From CAYVOV01 sp964453525 (GTDB lineage: Bacteria; Chloroflexota; Dehalococcoidia; Dehalococcoidales; UBA2162), in assembly GCA_964453525.1 (NCBI GenBank), contig CAYVOV010000022.1, positions 8,354 through 72,353 on the forward strand: a stretch of DNA of 64,000 nucleotides, in the 5' to 3' direction. Below the pieces are notes generated by a model that was not told where the DNA came from, searched no databases, and saw only the letters and a list, made by a program, of their open reading frames with translations. Of this stretch, positions 43,774 through 52,445 are shown piece by piece; positions within the stretch are counted from its first letter, which is position 1; each line of letters begins with the position of its first letter. Both the position numbers and the translations under genes were made by a program.

Positions 43774-44865
43774 GTGCTACTAGAAGAACACTCGGGAAAG
43801 ACTGAGATATTCACTTCCAATGGAGAACAGAGACAGCTTACCTATCTGACCAGAATAGACCCTTTCTCAGGAACTGTGGCCAAAATCTCTGAAGAGAGAG
43901 CCAGCCGCAGTATCGGTATTTCATTCGAATTGCAGATGCAGCCCGTCGAAAACTGCGTTTTCTGTGAATACCAGAAACATACCCCCAAGGAAAGAATCGA
44001 ACACGATTGCGGAGCCGTGTCCGTTCCGAACCTGTATCCCTGGGAAAGGTATGACTGGATAACCATTTATCCCCCTTTTACCAGGCACAAACTGCTTCTC
44101 TCCGACCTCTATTTCGATGACCTTGAAAGAATGATGGAGTCCTCCTATGAACTTGCCGCCATCTGCGCCCGGGACCCGGATATCATCTCCTTTATGGACT
44201 TCACAAACTGGGGTGTTTTCGCCGGTGCCTCACAGCAGCACCCGCACTCACAGAGGAAAAGTATTACCAAAGTACCGAGTCCCAGTTTGCATAATGAACT
44301 CAGCCGGTGCCGCAACCTTTACGAACAATATGGCAAAAATCCTTTCGATATTCTAGTACAGGAAGAGAATGATGACGGCAGGCGGATTATTTACAACAAC
44401 GATATCTTCATCTCCGCCATGTTCGCACCGAGCTGCCCGAACGAGGTACTCGTTTTCCCCAAGGAAGACATTTCTCATATACTGCAAACCACAGGGGATG
44501 ACAGGAAAAGAATTATCAAGTCGGTGCTCGGCATTTTCCCGGCATTATTTTTCTACCGCGGTATTACTAACCTCAACATAGCTGTTCATATGGCTACCTT
44601 CGCCGGTATGGAGGAAGCCCGGAAGTATTACCGGTGGCACATGCATATCTACCCGCGGCGGAGCAGGTTGCCAATCGACCAGGCTGGCGCCGAGCTCGGT
44701 TTCCGTACCCAGGTAATTGACACCATGCCGGAAGTTACCGCCGAAGCCCTGCGCTGTTGGTACCAGAACGGACCTACTCGGGAGCTGGTGGTGAGAACCG
44801 GAGACGGTAATTACGACCCCGACCTTATCCAGGAATTCAATAAGCACCTGAATAACCACTGCTAG
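43774..44865 (+). CDS. GalT/HIT-superfamily nucleotidyltransferase-like protein
   Basis: The 363-residue protein starts with GTG after a GGGAGAGAG region. It has a zinc-like CxxC (NCVFCEYQ), an active-site-like QQHPHSQ and a second histidine motif RWHMHIYPRR. GalT proteins carry HPHGQ, so Gly is replaced by Ser here. The overall layout resembles galactose-1-phosphate uridylyltransferase and related phosphorylases. A sugar-nucleotide role is likely, but the substrate may not be galactose. No gal genes are nearby. Confidence 0.78.
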   Translation: MLLEEHSGKTEIFTSNGEQRQLTYLTRIDPFSGTVAKISEERASRSIGISFELQMQPVENCVFCEYQKHTPKERIEHDCGAVSVPNLYPWERYDWITIYPPFTRHKLLLSDLYFDDLERMMESSYELAAICARDPDIISFMDFTNWGVFAGASQQHPHSQRKSITKVPSPSLHNELSRCRNLYEQYGKNPFDILVQEENDDGRRIIYNNDIFISAMFAPSCPNEVLVFPKEDISHILQTTGDDRKRIIKSVLGIFPALFFYRGITNLNIAVHMATFAGMEEARKYYRWHMHIYPRRSRLPIDQAGAELGFRTQVIDTMPEVTAEALRCWYQNGPTRELVVRTGDGNYDPDLIQEFNKHLNNHC

Positions 44866-44970
44866 TCACATACACATAGAGGATGCGAGGACTGAGACCG
44901 CGGTATCAACCTCAATCACCCGCAGCATAAGAAGTGGTTACTCACCACCAGTTCCAACCTTTCCTGAGTA

Positions 44971-45000
44971 TTGACAATCATCCTTGCCATATAATACAAT
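44971..45000 (+). promoter_or_regulatory. Promoter of the ABC-F leader
   Basis: TTGACA (44971-44976) and TACAAT (44995-45000) are 18 bases apart. TATAAT at 44990-44995 overlaps but is too close to the -35. Transcription would begin near 45007, giving a leader of about 300 bases before the ABC-F start. Confidence 0.7.
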
Positions 45001-45028
45001 CACTGTACTCTTATAGAAGGGAACCTAG

Positions 45029-45145
45029 ATGTATTTACCGGGCAGAATAACGGCGGAGAGCAAGACAGGGGCAGTAATCTGTGCCAGAGCGCTTGCTGCT
45101 TATTCACGGGCCCGGTGCGTCTTTTTTCAGGATGACATAATGTAA
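45029..45145 (+). CDS. Upstream leader peptide of the ABC-F gene
   Basis: A 38-codon frame starts at ATG 45029 with GAAGGGA 6 bases before it, and ends at TAA 45145. The product begins MYLPGRITAESKTGAV and ends FFQDDIM; it resembles no known protein. Its last third (codons 27-33) overlaps the upstream arm of a possible antiterminator. The small ORF and good ribosome site fit a regulatory uORF rather than a functional protein. Confidence 0.6.
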   Translation: MYLPGRITAESKTGAVICARALAAYSRARCVFFQDDIM

Positions 45146-45197
45146 GGATATAACGGAGAACGCAATTTGAGCCCGGACGAAAATCCCGGGCTTTTTT
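45107..45197 (+). promoter_or_regulatory. Transcription attenuator with competing antiterminator
   Basis: Terminator: AGCCCGG (45170-45176) pairs with CCGGGCT (45186-45192) and is followed by six T. Competing helix: GCCCGG (45110-45115) can pair with CCGGGC (45186-45191), and CGTC (45118-45121) with GACG (45176-45179), which would destroy the terminator. The upstream strand lies inside the uORF, so a ribosome reading to its end would mask it and favour termination. Confidence 0.7.
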
Positions 45198-45305
45198 ATT
45201 TGCCTGGCTTCTCCGCATAAAGAATAACCATGAATACTATATAGAATAGCAGGGCAGGCTCTCCAAGAGTACAGCTCCATAAGATTAGAAAAGGTAGTGA
45301 AATAA

Positions 45306-47288
45306 ATGCTTAGCATTAACAATATATCAAAGTCCTATGATACCCGGTACCTTTTTTCCGGTATCAGCTTTACAATCAACATGAAAGATCGCATCGCCGT
45401 CATCGGTCGGAACGGCACCGGGAAAACAACCCTCTTCGAAATCATCTCCGGCAATATCGACCCGGATTCCGGCTCCGTGGTGTTACGTCGCGGTACCTCC
45501 ATCGGCTACCTGAGGCAGGATATCAGACCAACATCCAGGCGACAATTACTCGATGAGGTGGTCAGTTTCTCCACCGATGTTAACGACCTTGCCCATAAAA
45601 TCCGGCTTCTCCAGGATGAACTGGAGGACGAAACAGACGAAGAGGCTATATCCTCTTTACTCCACGACCTGGGTGAGCTCCAGAGTGAATTCGAGCTGAC
45701 CGGCGGCTACAACGCCGAGCATGAAGCCAAAGTGATACTTTCCGGACTTGGCTTCACCGAGGCTGATTTTTCCCGACCCCTTTCCGAGTTCAGCGGTGGC
45801 TGGCAGACGCGCGTCGAGCTGGCCAAACTCCTCTTTCTTAACCCCGACCTCTTAATCCTGGACGAGCCAACCAATCACCTTGACCTGGAGACGATACGCT
45901 GGTTTGAAAATTATTTAAATAAGTACCGCGGGGCGGTCCTCGTTACCTCCCATGACCGGGCTTTTCTTAATAACGTGGTTAAGAAAACAATAGCTATCGA
46001 GGCAGACGAGGTTATTTTCTTCAACGGTAACTACGATGAATACGTTCTGATGAGGCAAAAAGACCTGGAAATAAAGCAGGCAATGGTGAAAAGGCAGGAG
46101 AACAGAATAAAGAAAGAGATGCGTTTTATCGAGAGATTCCGGGCCAAGAATACTAAAGCCAGCCAGGTACAGAGCCGGATTAAAAGACTGGAAAAGATGG
46201 AAAGGGTTGTTGTGCCGAGGTCGACAAAGAAAATGAACTTCTCTTTCCCCGTACCTCGACGCAGCGGTCACACAGTTGTAACACTTGAGGGTATCTCGAA
46301 ATCATACGATACCAAACCGGTATATCATGACCTCAACCTGACACTTAGCCGGGGCGATAAGGCGGCGCTGGTGGGACCGAACGGGGCCGGCAAGACCACC
46401 CTTCTCAAGATTCTGGCCGGAGTGCTGCCATTCGAAAAAGGTAGGCGTAACCTCGGTCACAATGTGACCACGTCTTACTTCGCCCAGTACTATATTGAGA
46501 TGATGAATCCGGCAAATGCCATCATCGATGAAATCAGGTCGGTCGCCCCGGATGAGCCGGAACAGATGGTGAGGGGACTCCTGGGAGCATTCCTGTTCAG
46601 CGGCGATGACGTCTATAAAAAAGTGGCGATATTGTCCGGCGGGGAAAAAACACGGGTGGCTCTGGCCCGGATGTTAGCCAGACCGGCTAACTTTCTCCTC
46701 CTTGACGAACCTACCAATCACCTGGATATCCCTTCCCGCGAGATATTGACAGACGCTCTGCAGGCATATGCGGGGACTATCTGCCTTATCACCCACGACC
46801 GCACCCTGATACGAGAGGTAGCCAGTAAGATAATCGAGATAATCGACGGTAAAATACAGGTCTTCCCGGGCAGCTACGATGATTACCTGTACAAGAAGGA
46901 ACAACAAAGCGAGGATACCATTAATAATATCGGGACTGAGTCCAGAAGAACTTTTTCCGGAAAGCAGGCACAAAATCGGCAACGTCAGCGTAAAGTCCTA
47001 GAGGCAGAGCTGAGGAATAAATACAGCCGGAAGATTTCTCCGCTTAAAAAACGCATCACCGAGATAGAAAGTGAAATCTCCGGTCTGAACCGGCGTTTGA
47101 AGGAGGTAGAACTGTTACTTGCCGACCCCGACCACTATAAAAACAGCAATGAAGTAATCGAGACCAATCAGAAGTACCGGACTCTCAGAGATAAAATCCA
47201 CTCCCTTACGGTAGAATGGGAAAGCCTGACCATTGAAGTGGAGAGATCCAGCCGGGAATTAGAAAAGGAACTTGGGAACCTAGAGTAA
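45306..47288 (+). CDS. ABC-F family ATPase (ribosome-associated, Uup/YdiF-like)
   Basis: The 660-residue protein has two ABC domains and no TM segments. Walker A motifs are GRNGTGKTT and GPNGAGKTT, and the signatures are LSEFSGGWQTR and LSGGEKTRV. Between them is a charged linker (about residues 235-310) that in this family reaches the peptidyl-transferase centre. A C-terminal coiled coil (about 560-655) follows, as in Uup or YdiF. ABC-F proteins relieve stalled ribosomes or give antibiotic protection. The attenuator-type leader supports a protective role, but a housekeeping one is possible. Confidence 0.9.
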   Translation: MLSINNISKSYDTRYLFSGISFTINMKDRIAVIGRNGTGKTTLFEIISGNIDPDSGSVVLRRGTSIGYLRQDIRPTSRRQLLDEVVSFSTDVNDLAHKIRLLQDELEDETDEEAISSLLHDLGELQSEFELTGGYNAEHEAKVILSGLGFTEADFSRPLSEFSGGWQTRVELAKLLFLNPDLLILDEPTNHLDLETIRWFENYLNKYRGAVLVTSHDRAFLNNVVKKTIAIEADEVIFFNGNYDEYVLMRQKDLEIKQAMVKRQENRIKKEMRFIERFRAKNTKASQVQSRIKRLEKMERVVVPRSTKKMNFSFPVPRRSGHTVVTLEGISKSYDTKPVYHDLNLTLSRGDKAALVGPNGAGKTTLLKILAGVLPFEKGRRNLGHNVTTSYFAQYYIEMMNPANAIIDEIRSVAPDEPEQMVRGLLGAFLFSGDDVYKKVAILSGGEKTRVALARMLARPANFLLLDEPTNHLDIPSREILTDALQAYAGTICLITHDRTLIREVASKIIEIIDGKIQVFPGSYDDYLYKKEQQSEDTINNIGTESRRTFSGKQAQNRQRQRKVLEAELRNKYSRKISPLKKRITEIESEISGLNRRLKEVELLLADPDHYKNSNEVIETNQKYRTLRDKIHSLTVEWESLTIEVERSSRELEKELGNLE

Positions 47289-47451
47289 TCAGAGATTTAA
47301 AAGCGGAGAACCAAGCAATAATAACTGTCGCTTACAAATGTACTTATAAAATCGGCAATATACCGTTAGATTCTATATCAGATGTTCACTCGTACGCGCA
47401 AAAAATCATACATGCCCATATATTTTAATAGGCTTCAGGCTTTTCCCACTT

Positions 47452-49419
47452 TTACGATGTAGACCTTGTATCTGAAGATTCCTCTTTATTCTCTTCCTTT
47501 TTCGCAGTTGGTCTCGGTGCTGTTACCGGAATCGGTTCACTGGGAACATCCGGCTTTTCTCCGGTAACTTTCACCACGGCGCTAAAGCGTTCAGGACAGA
47601 CACTAAAACAGGTACCGCATTTCGTACACTTGTCCTGATCAATAATATGAACCATCCGCCTATCGCCGATAATAGCCTCAACCGGACAATTGCGAATGCA
47701 TATCCCGCATCCCTGACACTTATCAGGAAGGATATAATAGGCAATTAATTCGCTACAGGCCAGAGCCGGACATCGCTTCTCATTAATATGGGCTTCATAT
47801 TCCTCGCGGAAATAGCGAATCGTTGTCAACACCGGATTAGGAGCCGTCCCTCCCAGAGCACACAGGGCGGTAGACTTGATTAACCCAGCAAGTCGCTCCA
47901 GGTGCTCAATATCATCGGGTCGTCCTTCTCCTCGGGTGATACGCTCAAGAATAGTCAGCATTTGCCTGGTACCGACACGGCAGGGGACACATTTACCACA
48001 GGACTCGTTCTGGACGAAAGTGAGGAAGAATCTTGCCATATCAACCATGCAGGTATCCTCGTCAGCAACCACCATTCCGCCCGAGCCTACAATCGAACCT
48101 GCTTCAGCCAGAGACTCATAATCCACAGAGAGGTCTCTCAGCCTGGCCGGGAGGCAGCCACCGGAGGGACCTCCGGTCTGCACTGCCTTAAATTGTTTGT
48201 CGTTGGCAATCCCTCCGCCAATCTCGTAAATAATATCTCCCAGGGGGATACCCATCGGTACCTCGATTAATCCAGTGCGTACTACCTTGCCGGCAAGAGC
48301 AAATGTCTTCGTCCCTTTACTCTTTTCCGTGCCGTAACCAGCATACCAGTCAGCGCCTTTTTGCATTATCGCCGAGACGTTTCCCCAGGTCTCCACGTTA
48401 TTCACATTTGTCGGTTTGCCCCACAGGCCGGATACCGCCGGGAAAGGTGGACGGGAGCGCGGCATCCCCCGTTTGCCTTCAATCGAGGCTATCAGGGCGG
48501 TCTCCTCACCGCAGACAAAAGCCCCGGCGCCCTCTTTAATCTGAATATCAAAACCGAAGTCCGAACCCAGAATATTATCTCCCACCAGGTTATATTGTGC
48601 CATCTGGGCCAGCGCCGTCTCCAACCGCTCAATAGCCAGCGGGTATTCGGCACGGCAGTAAATGTATCCATGATTTGCCCCGGTAGCATAGGCTCCGATA
48701 AGCATACCTTCAAGTACGGCATGAGGGTCTCCTTCAAGCAACGCCCTGTCCATGAAAGCACCAGGGTCACCCTCATCAGCATTACAGATAATATACTTCT
48801 CGTCACCTGGCTGCTCCCAGAGGCGTTCCCATTTAAAACCAGTTGAAGCACCGGCACCACCTCTGCCTCGCAGACCAGACTTGCCTATCTCATCTATAAC
48901 TTCCTTGGGTTCCATTGTCATTGCCTTGATGATACCGCTATAACCATCATTGGCAATGTATTGTTTAATATCCGCAGGGTTTATATGCCCGCAATTACGC
49001 AATGCCAGACGCACCTGAGGTTTAAGCACCGGCTGTTCAAAAAGTAGTGGAATTCCATCCACACTGCCTTCACCGACTGTGCCCAGAGCAAGGTCAGGAC
49101 GGGGATTATCATTAATAATATAGTCTTCAATTAGCTGAGGGACAATCTCCGGAGTGACACCACCGTAGCTGATACGGGGACGGTTCGGTTTGATAATATC
49201 CACAACTGGCTCTGCATAGCAGAGCCCGATGCAACCTACCTCGGATACTATCGCATCGATACCAAGTCCGGACAACTCCTTTTTTAGTGTCTCCATGACC
49301 TCTATAGCACCGGCAGCCCGTCCGCAGGTGGCAGTACCGATGAGAATGCGGATTTTATCACTTTTTTCTAAAGCTTCTTTTTCAGCTATTGCCTGGTTTC
49401 GGATTTCATCAAATGACAC
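47452..49419 (-). CDS. NuoF-like NADH-binding flavoprotein with ferredoxin domains (HndC/HydB type)
   Basis: The 655-residue protein has an N-terminal thioredoxin-like [2Fe-2S] domain (TATCGRAAGAIE, GCIGLCYAEP) and a NADH/FMN domain (GLRGRGGAGASTGFKW, NADEGDPGAF). A 4Fe-4S site (ESCGKCVPCRVG) comes next, and the C-terminus is a two-cluster ferredoxin (CQGCGICIRNCP, CTKCGTCFSVCP). This is the architecture of the diaphorase subunit of electron-bifurcating hydrogenases and formate dehydrogenases. Its partner NuoE-like gene lies 11 bases upstream. The catalytic subunit is not in this operon. Confidence 0.92.
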   Translation of the reverse strand: MSFDEIRNQAIAEKEALEKSDKIRILIGTATCGRAAGAIEVMETLKKELSGLGIDAIVSEVGCIGLCYAEPVVDIIKPNRPRISYGGVTPEIVPQLIEDYIINDNPRPDLALGTVGEGSVDGIPLLFEQPVLKPQVRLALRNCGHINPADIKQYIANDGYSGIIKAMTMEPKEVIDEIGKSGLRGRGGAGASTGFKWERLWEQPGDEKYIICNADEGDPGAFMDRALLEGDPHAVLEGMLIGAYATGANHGYIYCRAEYPLAIERLETALAQMAQYNLVGDNILGSDFGFDIQIKEGAGAFVCGEETALIASIEGKRGMPRSRPPFPAVSGLWGKPTNVNNVETWGNVSAIMQKGADWYAGYGTEKSKGTKTFALAGKVVRTGLIEVPMGIPLGDIIYEIGGGIANDKQFKAVQTGGPSGGCLPARLRDLSVDYESLAEAGSIVGSGGMVVADEDTCMVDMARFFLTFVQNESCGKCVPCRVGTRQMLTILERITRGEGRPDDIEHLERLAGLIKSTALCALGGTAPNPVLTTIRYFREEYEAHINEKRCPALACSELIAYYILPDKCQGCGICIRNCPVEAIIGDRRMVHIIDQDKCTKCGTCFSVCPERFSAVVKVTGEKPDVPSEPIPVTAPRPTAKKEENKEESSDTRSTS

Positions 49420-49430
49420 GATTGCTCTCC

Positions 49431-49880
49431 TTAGTACTGAGCTAATATCTCTCTTGCTTTAGCCGGGGTCAATCTACCATAAACTGTTTTATCCACCACC
49501 ATAACCGGAGCTAAAGCACAGGAGCCAAAACAAGCTACTCTCTCAACGCTGAATTTATAGTCATCGGTAGTTGATTTACCCCCGGTAAGACCCAGCTCAT
49601 TCTCTACTGCATCCAGTATACGTCGTCCCCCCTGAACATAACAGGCAGTACCCTGACAACACTTGACCGTGTGTTCTCCCTGCCGTTCAAATCGAAACTG
49701 GGCATAGAAGGTGGCAACCCCGTACACTTCGTTCTTTGTCATACCTAAAAAGTCGGCTATCTCTGAGATTACATCCTCAGGAAGATAGCCGATTTCCTGT
49801 TGAGCTTTCTGAAGAACGGGGATGGTAGCACCTCTCTGCCCCCGATACGGAGAGAGAACCTCTGCTAACTCTTTTCGCAA
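49431..49880 (-). CDS. NuoE-like [2Fe-2S] subunit (HndA type)
   Basis: The 149-residue protein has the thioredoxin-like [2Fe-2S] fold with ligands in CQGTACYVQGG and RVACFGSCALAPV. The N-terminal helical domain is RGQRGATIPVLQKAQQEIG. It passes electrons between the flavin of the NuoF-like subunit and other clusters. It is the first gene of the two-gene unit. Confidence 0.93.
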   Translation of the reverse strand: MRKELAEVLSPYRGQRGATIPVLQKAQQEIGYLPEDVISEIADFLGMTKNEVYGVATFYAQFRFERQGEHTVKCCQGTACYVQGGRRILDAVENELGLTGGKSTTDDYKFSVERVACFGSCALAPVMVVDKTVYGRLTPAKAREILAQY

Positions 49881-49988
49881 ATTTTAACCTCCATTTACAA
49901 TTGCACCCCCAAGGTAATAATTTACCACTAAACAATTCAGAATGCAAGTTCTCGATAGTTGTTTCTATTTACATCTGGCTGGCAGTTA

Positions 49989-50103
49989 TTACCTCACCCC
50001 CTGACCCCTCTCCAGCCGGAACCATTCTAAAGGAATGAAAAATATTCCTGGCTGGAGAGGGGGATAAAGGGGGGTAAGCACTTCATTCAACCAAAACCGA
50101 ACA
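49989..50103. repeat. Palindromic repeat family R2, copy 2 (inverted)
   Basis: It starts TTACCTCACCCCCTGACCCC and ends CAACCAAAACCGAACA, the reverse complement of the ends of copy 1 at 6842-6952. The inner hairpin CCAGCC/GGCTGG differs from that copy. It fills most of the 49881-50194 gap. Confidence 0.78.
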
Positions 50104-50194
50104 GAACCCAATAGTTGCCTAATTGGTTTATTGGGTATATTATATAGAAACATCCGCGTAAAAGCAGCAATACATTCTACTGAGGTGGCAAAAG

Positions 50195-50479
50195 ATGAGC
50201 ATTGAACTTGTACACGTTGGGTTTAATAACGTCATAGTAATGAACAGAGTTATTGCGATAGCCTCTCCGAATTCTGCACCAACCAAGCGTACCGTCCATG
50301 ACAGCAGAGACAAAGGGCTACTTATTGATATGACAAATGGAAGAAGGACAAAGGCCGTTATCATTACCGATAGCGGCCATATTATTCTATCTGCCCTGAC
50401 CCCCGAAACAATATCCGGAAGATACAGGCAGGTCGAACCCAGAGCGACTCAACTCGAAGAGATTCCGCTTCGAGATTAA
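50195..50479 (+). CDS. RemA/DUF370-family regulator
   Basis: The 94-residue protein matches the DUF370 pattern: ELVHVGFNNVIVMNRVIAI, then NGRRTKAVIITDSGHIILS. RemA of Bacillus binds DNA and activates matrix genes. Orthologues lie directly before gmk in many bacteria, as here (gap of 8 bases to the gmk ATG). The function in this lineage is not known. Confidence 0.9.
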   Translation: MSIELVHVGFNNVIVMNRVIAIASPNSAPTKRTVHDSRDKGLLIDMTNGRRTKAVIITDSGHIILSALTPETISGRYRQVEPRATQLEEIPLRD

Positions 50480-50487
50480 AAAGGGTG

Positions 50488-51123
50488 ATGAAAGAATCAT
50501 CTCCTGAAAACAGGCTCTCAGGTAATCCGCCTGCAAAGCCGGTACTCATTATTCTATCCGGCCCATCCGGGGTGGGCAAAGACGCAGTCCTCAACCGGAT
50601 GAGGGAATTGCATTTCCAACTTTACTACGTCACAACCCTGACAACACGCCCGAAACGAGCCGGGGAACGAGACGGCAGGGAATACCACTTCATAACACCG
50701 GAAAAGTTCCGGGGAATGATTGAAAACAACCAGTTACTGGAATGGGCTGAGGTCTACGGCAACCTGTACGGCGTTCCCGGCGAACCTGTCAGGCAAGCCC
50801 TGGAACAGGGACAGGACGTAATTGTTAAAGTAGATATTCAGGGAGCATTCACAATAAAAAAACTACAGCCCCGGGCAATATCTATTTTTCTCACCCCTCC
50901 ATCAACTGAGGAACTGCTTAAAAGGCTTAACAAACGCCGTACTGAATCGACTGCCGACCTGGAATTGCGGCTGAAGACCGCCGAAGAAGAAATGAAGCAG
51001 CTACCGCTGTTTGACTATGTGGTGGTTAACAAAGTGGGTGAAATAGACCGGGCAGTATCCGAAATTAAGGCTATTATCGCTAACGAAAAACAGCGCAAAA
51101 GCCGGCGGGAAATTAAACTGTAA
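50488..51123 (+). CDS. gmk: Guanylate kinase
   Basis: The enzyme phosphorylates GMP to GDP. The P-loop is LSGPSGVGKDAVL, and the GMP-binding region is TTRPKRAGERDGREYHFI, followed by EWAEVYGNLYGVP. The start is ATG 50488 or the adjoining GTG 50485, after AAGGG. It has about 211 residues, normal for the family. Confidence 0.96.
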   Translation: MKESSPENRLSGNPPAKPVLIILSGPSGVGKDAVLNRMRELHFQLYYVTTLTTRPKRAGERDGREYHFITPEKFRGMIENNQLLEWAEVYGNLYGVPGEPVRQALEQGQDVIVKVDIQGAFTIKKLQPRAISIFLTPPSTEELLKRLNKRRTESTADLELRLKTAEEEMKQLPLFDYVVVNKVGEIDRAVSEIKAIIANEKQRKSRREIKL

Positions 51124-51332
51124 ATCAGTCACATTTAGTGTTTATACCACTCGTCAAGCTAGCTCTACCAGCTTACCTCCTGTAGTTGTCAATATTACGC
51201 ACGGAGCCAACACGACATGAATTTACGTCATTCCCATCCGCAAAAAGGCGGTCGATGCTCTCCGTCTGGTAGCTCATCAAACTGTTAGTTTATAATGAAA
51301 ACAGGGAGACTGCTAAACCGAGAGAAATCTTA

Positions 51333-52427
51333 ATGTCCAGTCGGGAAGTCGGTAAGAAACAAATCCGGAATAATGCACCGTCACGGCGGGAATTTCTGAA
51401 AAGTATTTCTATGATGGGAATACTGGCTCTGCTGTCCTTTCTACTACCTTCCTGCCTGCGAAAAACTGAGGAACAATCCAAACGTTCTACTACAGAAACA
51501 AAATCATCTGTTTCCGAAGAGGAGAGAAAGATGGAAAGTAAAGTTGCTCTCGTCCGCACAAATAACCGAGCCGAAGGCGTAGCTCAAGCAGTCGGCTTAT
51601 TACAGTCAAATCCGGTACGGAATAAGGCGGTAGTTCTGAAACCGAATTTTAATTCGGCCGACCCCACACCTGGGGGAAGCCATATTGACACACTGCGAGC
51701 CCTGATATTACTCCTTCAGGAGATGGGAGCCGCCAGGATTACGCTGGCCGAGCGCAGCGGGCCGGGTGCACCGACGCATGTGGTTATGGAAAACAAAGGT
51801 GTTTTTGACCTGGCAAATGAGCTAGAATTCGAGATTGTCAACCTCGAAGAACTCGGCCCGGAAGGTTTTATTCATTTCCGCCCCGAGGACAGCCACTGGA
51901 AAGATGGCTTTCTCTTTCCTAAAATTTATGCTGAGGCAGAAGCAATTGTCCAGACCTGCTGCCTGAAAACACACCAGTACGGAGGCCATTTCACCCTCTC
52001 CCTCAAGAACTCTGTTGGTCTCGTCCCCAGAGTCGGCTACGATTATATGAGCGAGTTACACGGTTCGCCTTATCAGCGGCAGCTAATTGCCGAAATCAAT
52101 ACCGCCTATACTCCTGACCTGGTAGTGCTGGATGGAGTAGAAGCCTTTGTTGACGGAGGGCCGGCTCACGGTACGCGGGTGGAGGCAGGAATCTTTCTTG
52201 CCGGCAGTGACCGGGTGGCAATCGACGCTGTGGGAGTTGCAATCCTGCGCTCGCTGGGCACCACTGCAGAGGTAAGCCGGGGTAAAGTATTCGAACAGGA
52301 CCAGATTGCCAGAGCAGCGGAACTGGGCCTGGGAGTGACCTCTCCTGACCAGATTCAGCTTGTTGCCGGTGATGCCGAGAGCGAAGCCTACGCCGGCAAG
52401 ATAAAGGACATCCTGGTCAAAGGTTAG
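51333..52427 (+). CDS. Tat-exported DUF362 lipoprotein
   Basis: The 364-residue protein has a twin-arginine signal (SRREFLK, residues 17-23) and a lipobox ending at Cys41 (LLPSC). Tat export and lipid anchoring imply a folded, possibly metal-bound, protein outside the membrane. The mature part is DUF362 (VVLKPNFNSADPTPGGSHID, CCLKTHQYGGHFTLSLKN), whose function is unknown. There is no ferredoxin domain. It stands alone; the 51124-51332 gap holds only a TATAAT-like box near 51290. Confidence 0.85.
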   Translation: MSSREVGKKQIRNNAPSRREFLKSISMMGILALLSFLLPSCLRKTEEQSKRSTTETKSSVSEEERKMESKVALVRTNNRAEGVAQAVGLLQSNPVRNKAVVLKPNFNSADPTPGGSHIDTLRALILLLQEMGAARITLAERSGPGAPTHVVMENKGVFDLANELEFEIVNLEELGPEGFIHFRPEDSHWKDGFLFPKIYAEAEAIVQTCCLKTHQYGGHFTLSLKNSVGLVPRVGYDYMSELHGSPYQRQLIAEINTAYTPDLVVLDGVEAFVDGGPAHGTRVEAGIFLAGSDRVAIDAVGVAILRSLGTTAEVSRGKVFEQDQIARAAELGLGVTSPDQIQLVAGDAESEAYAGKIKDILVKG

Positions 52428-52445
52428 TTCTTATTTTCAAGGTAG

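Noticed and set aside
45000..45322. Two minus-strand frames of 72 codons across the ABC-F leader
   Set aside because: They are antisense to the uORF and terminator and have no features. The plus-strand leader explains the sequence.
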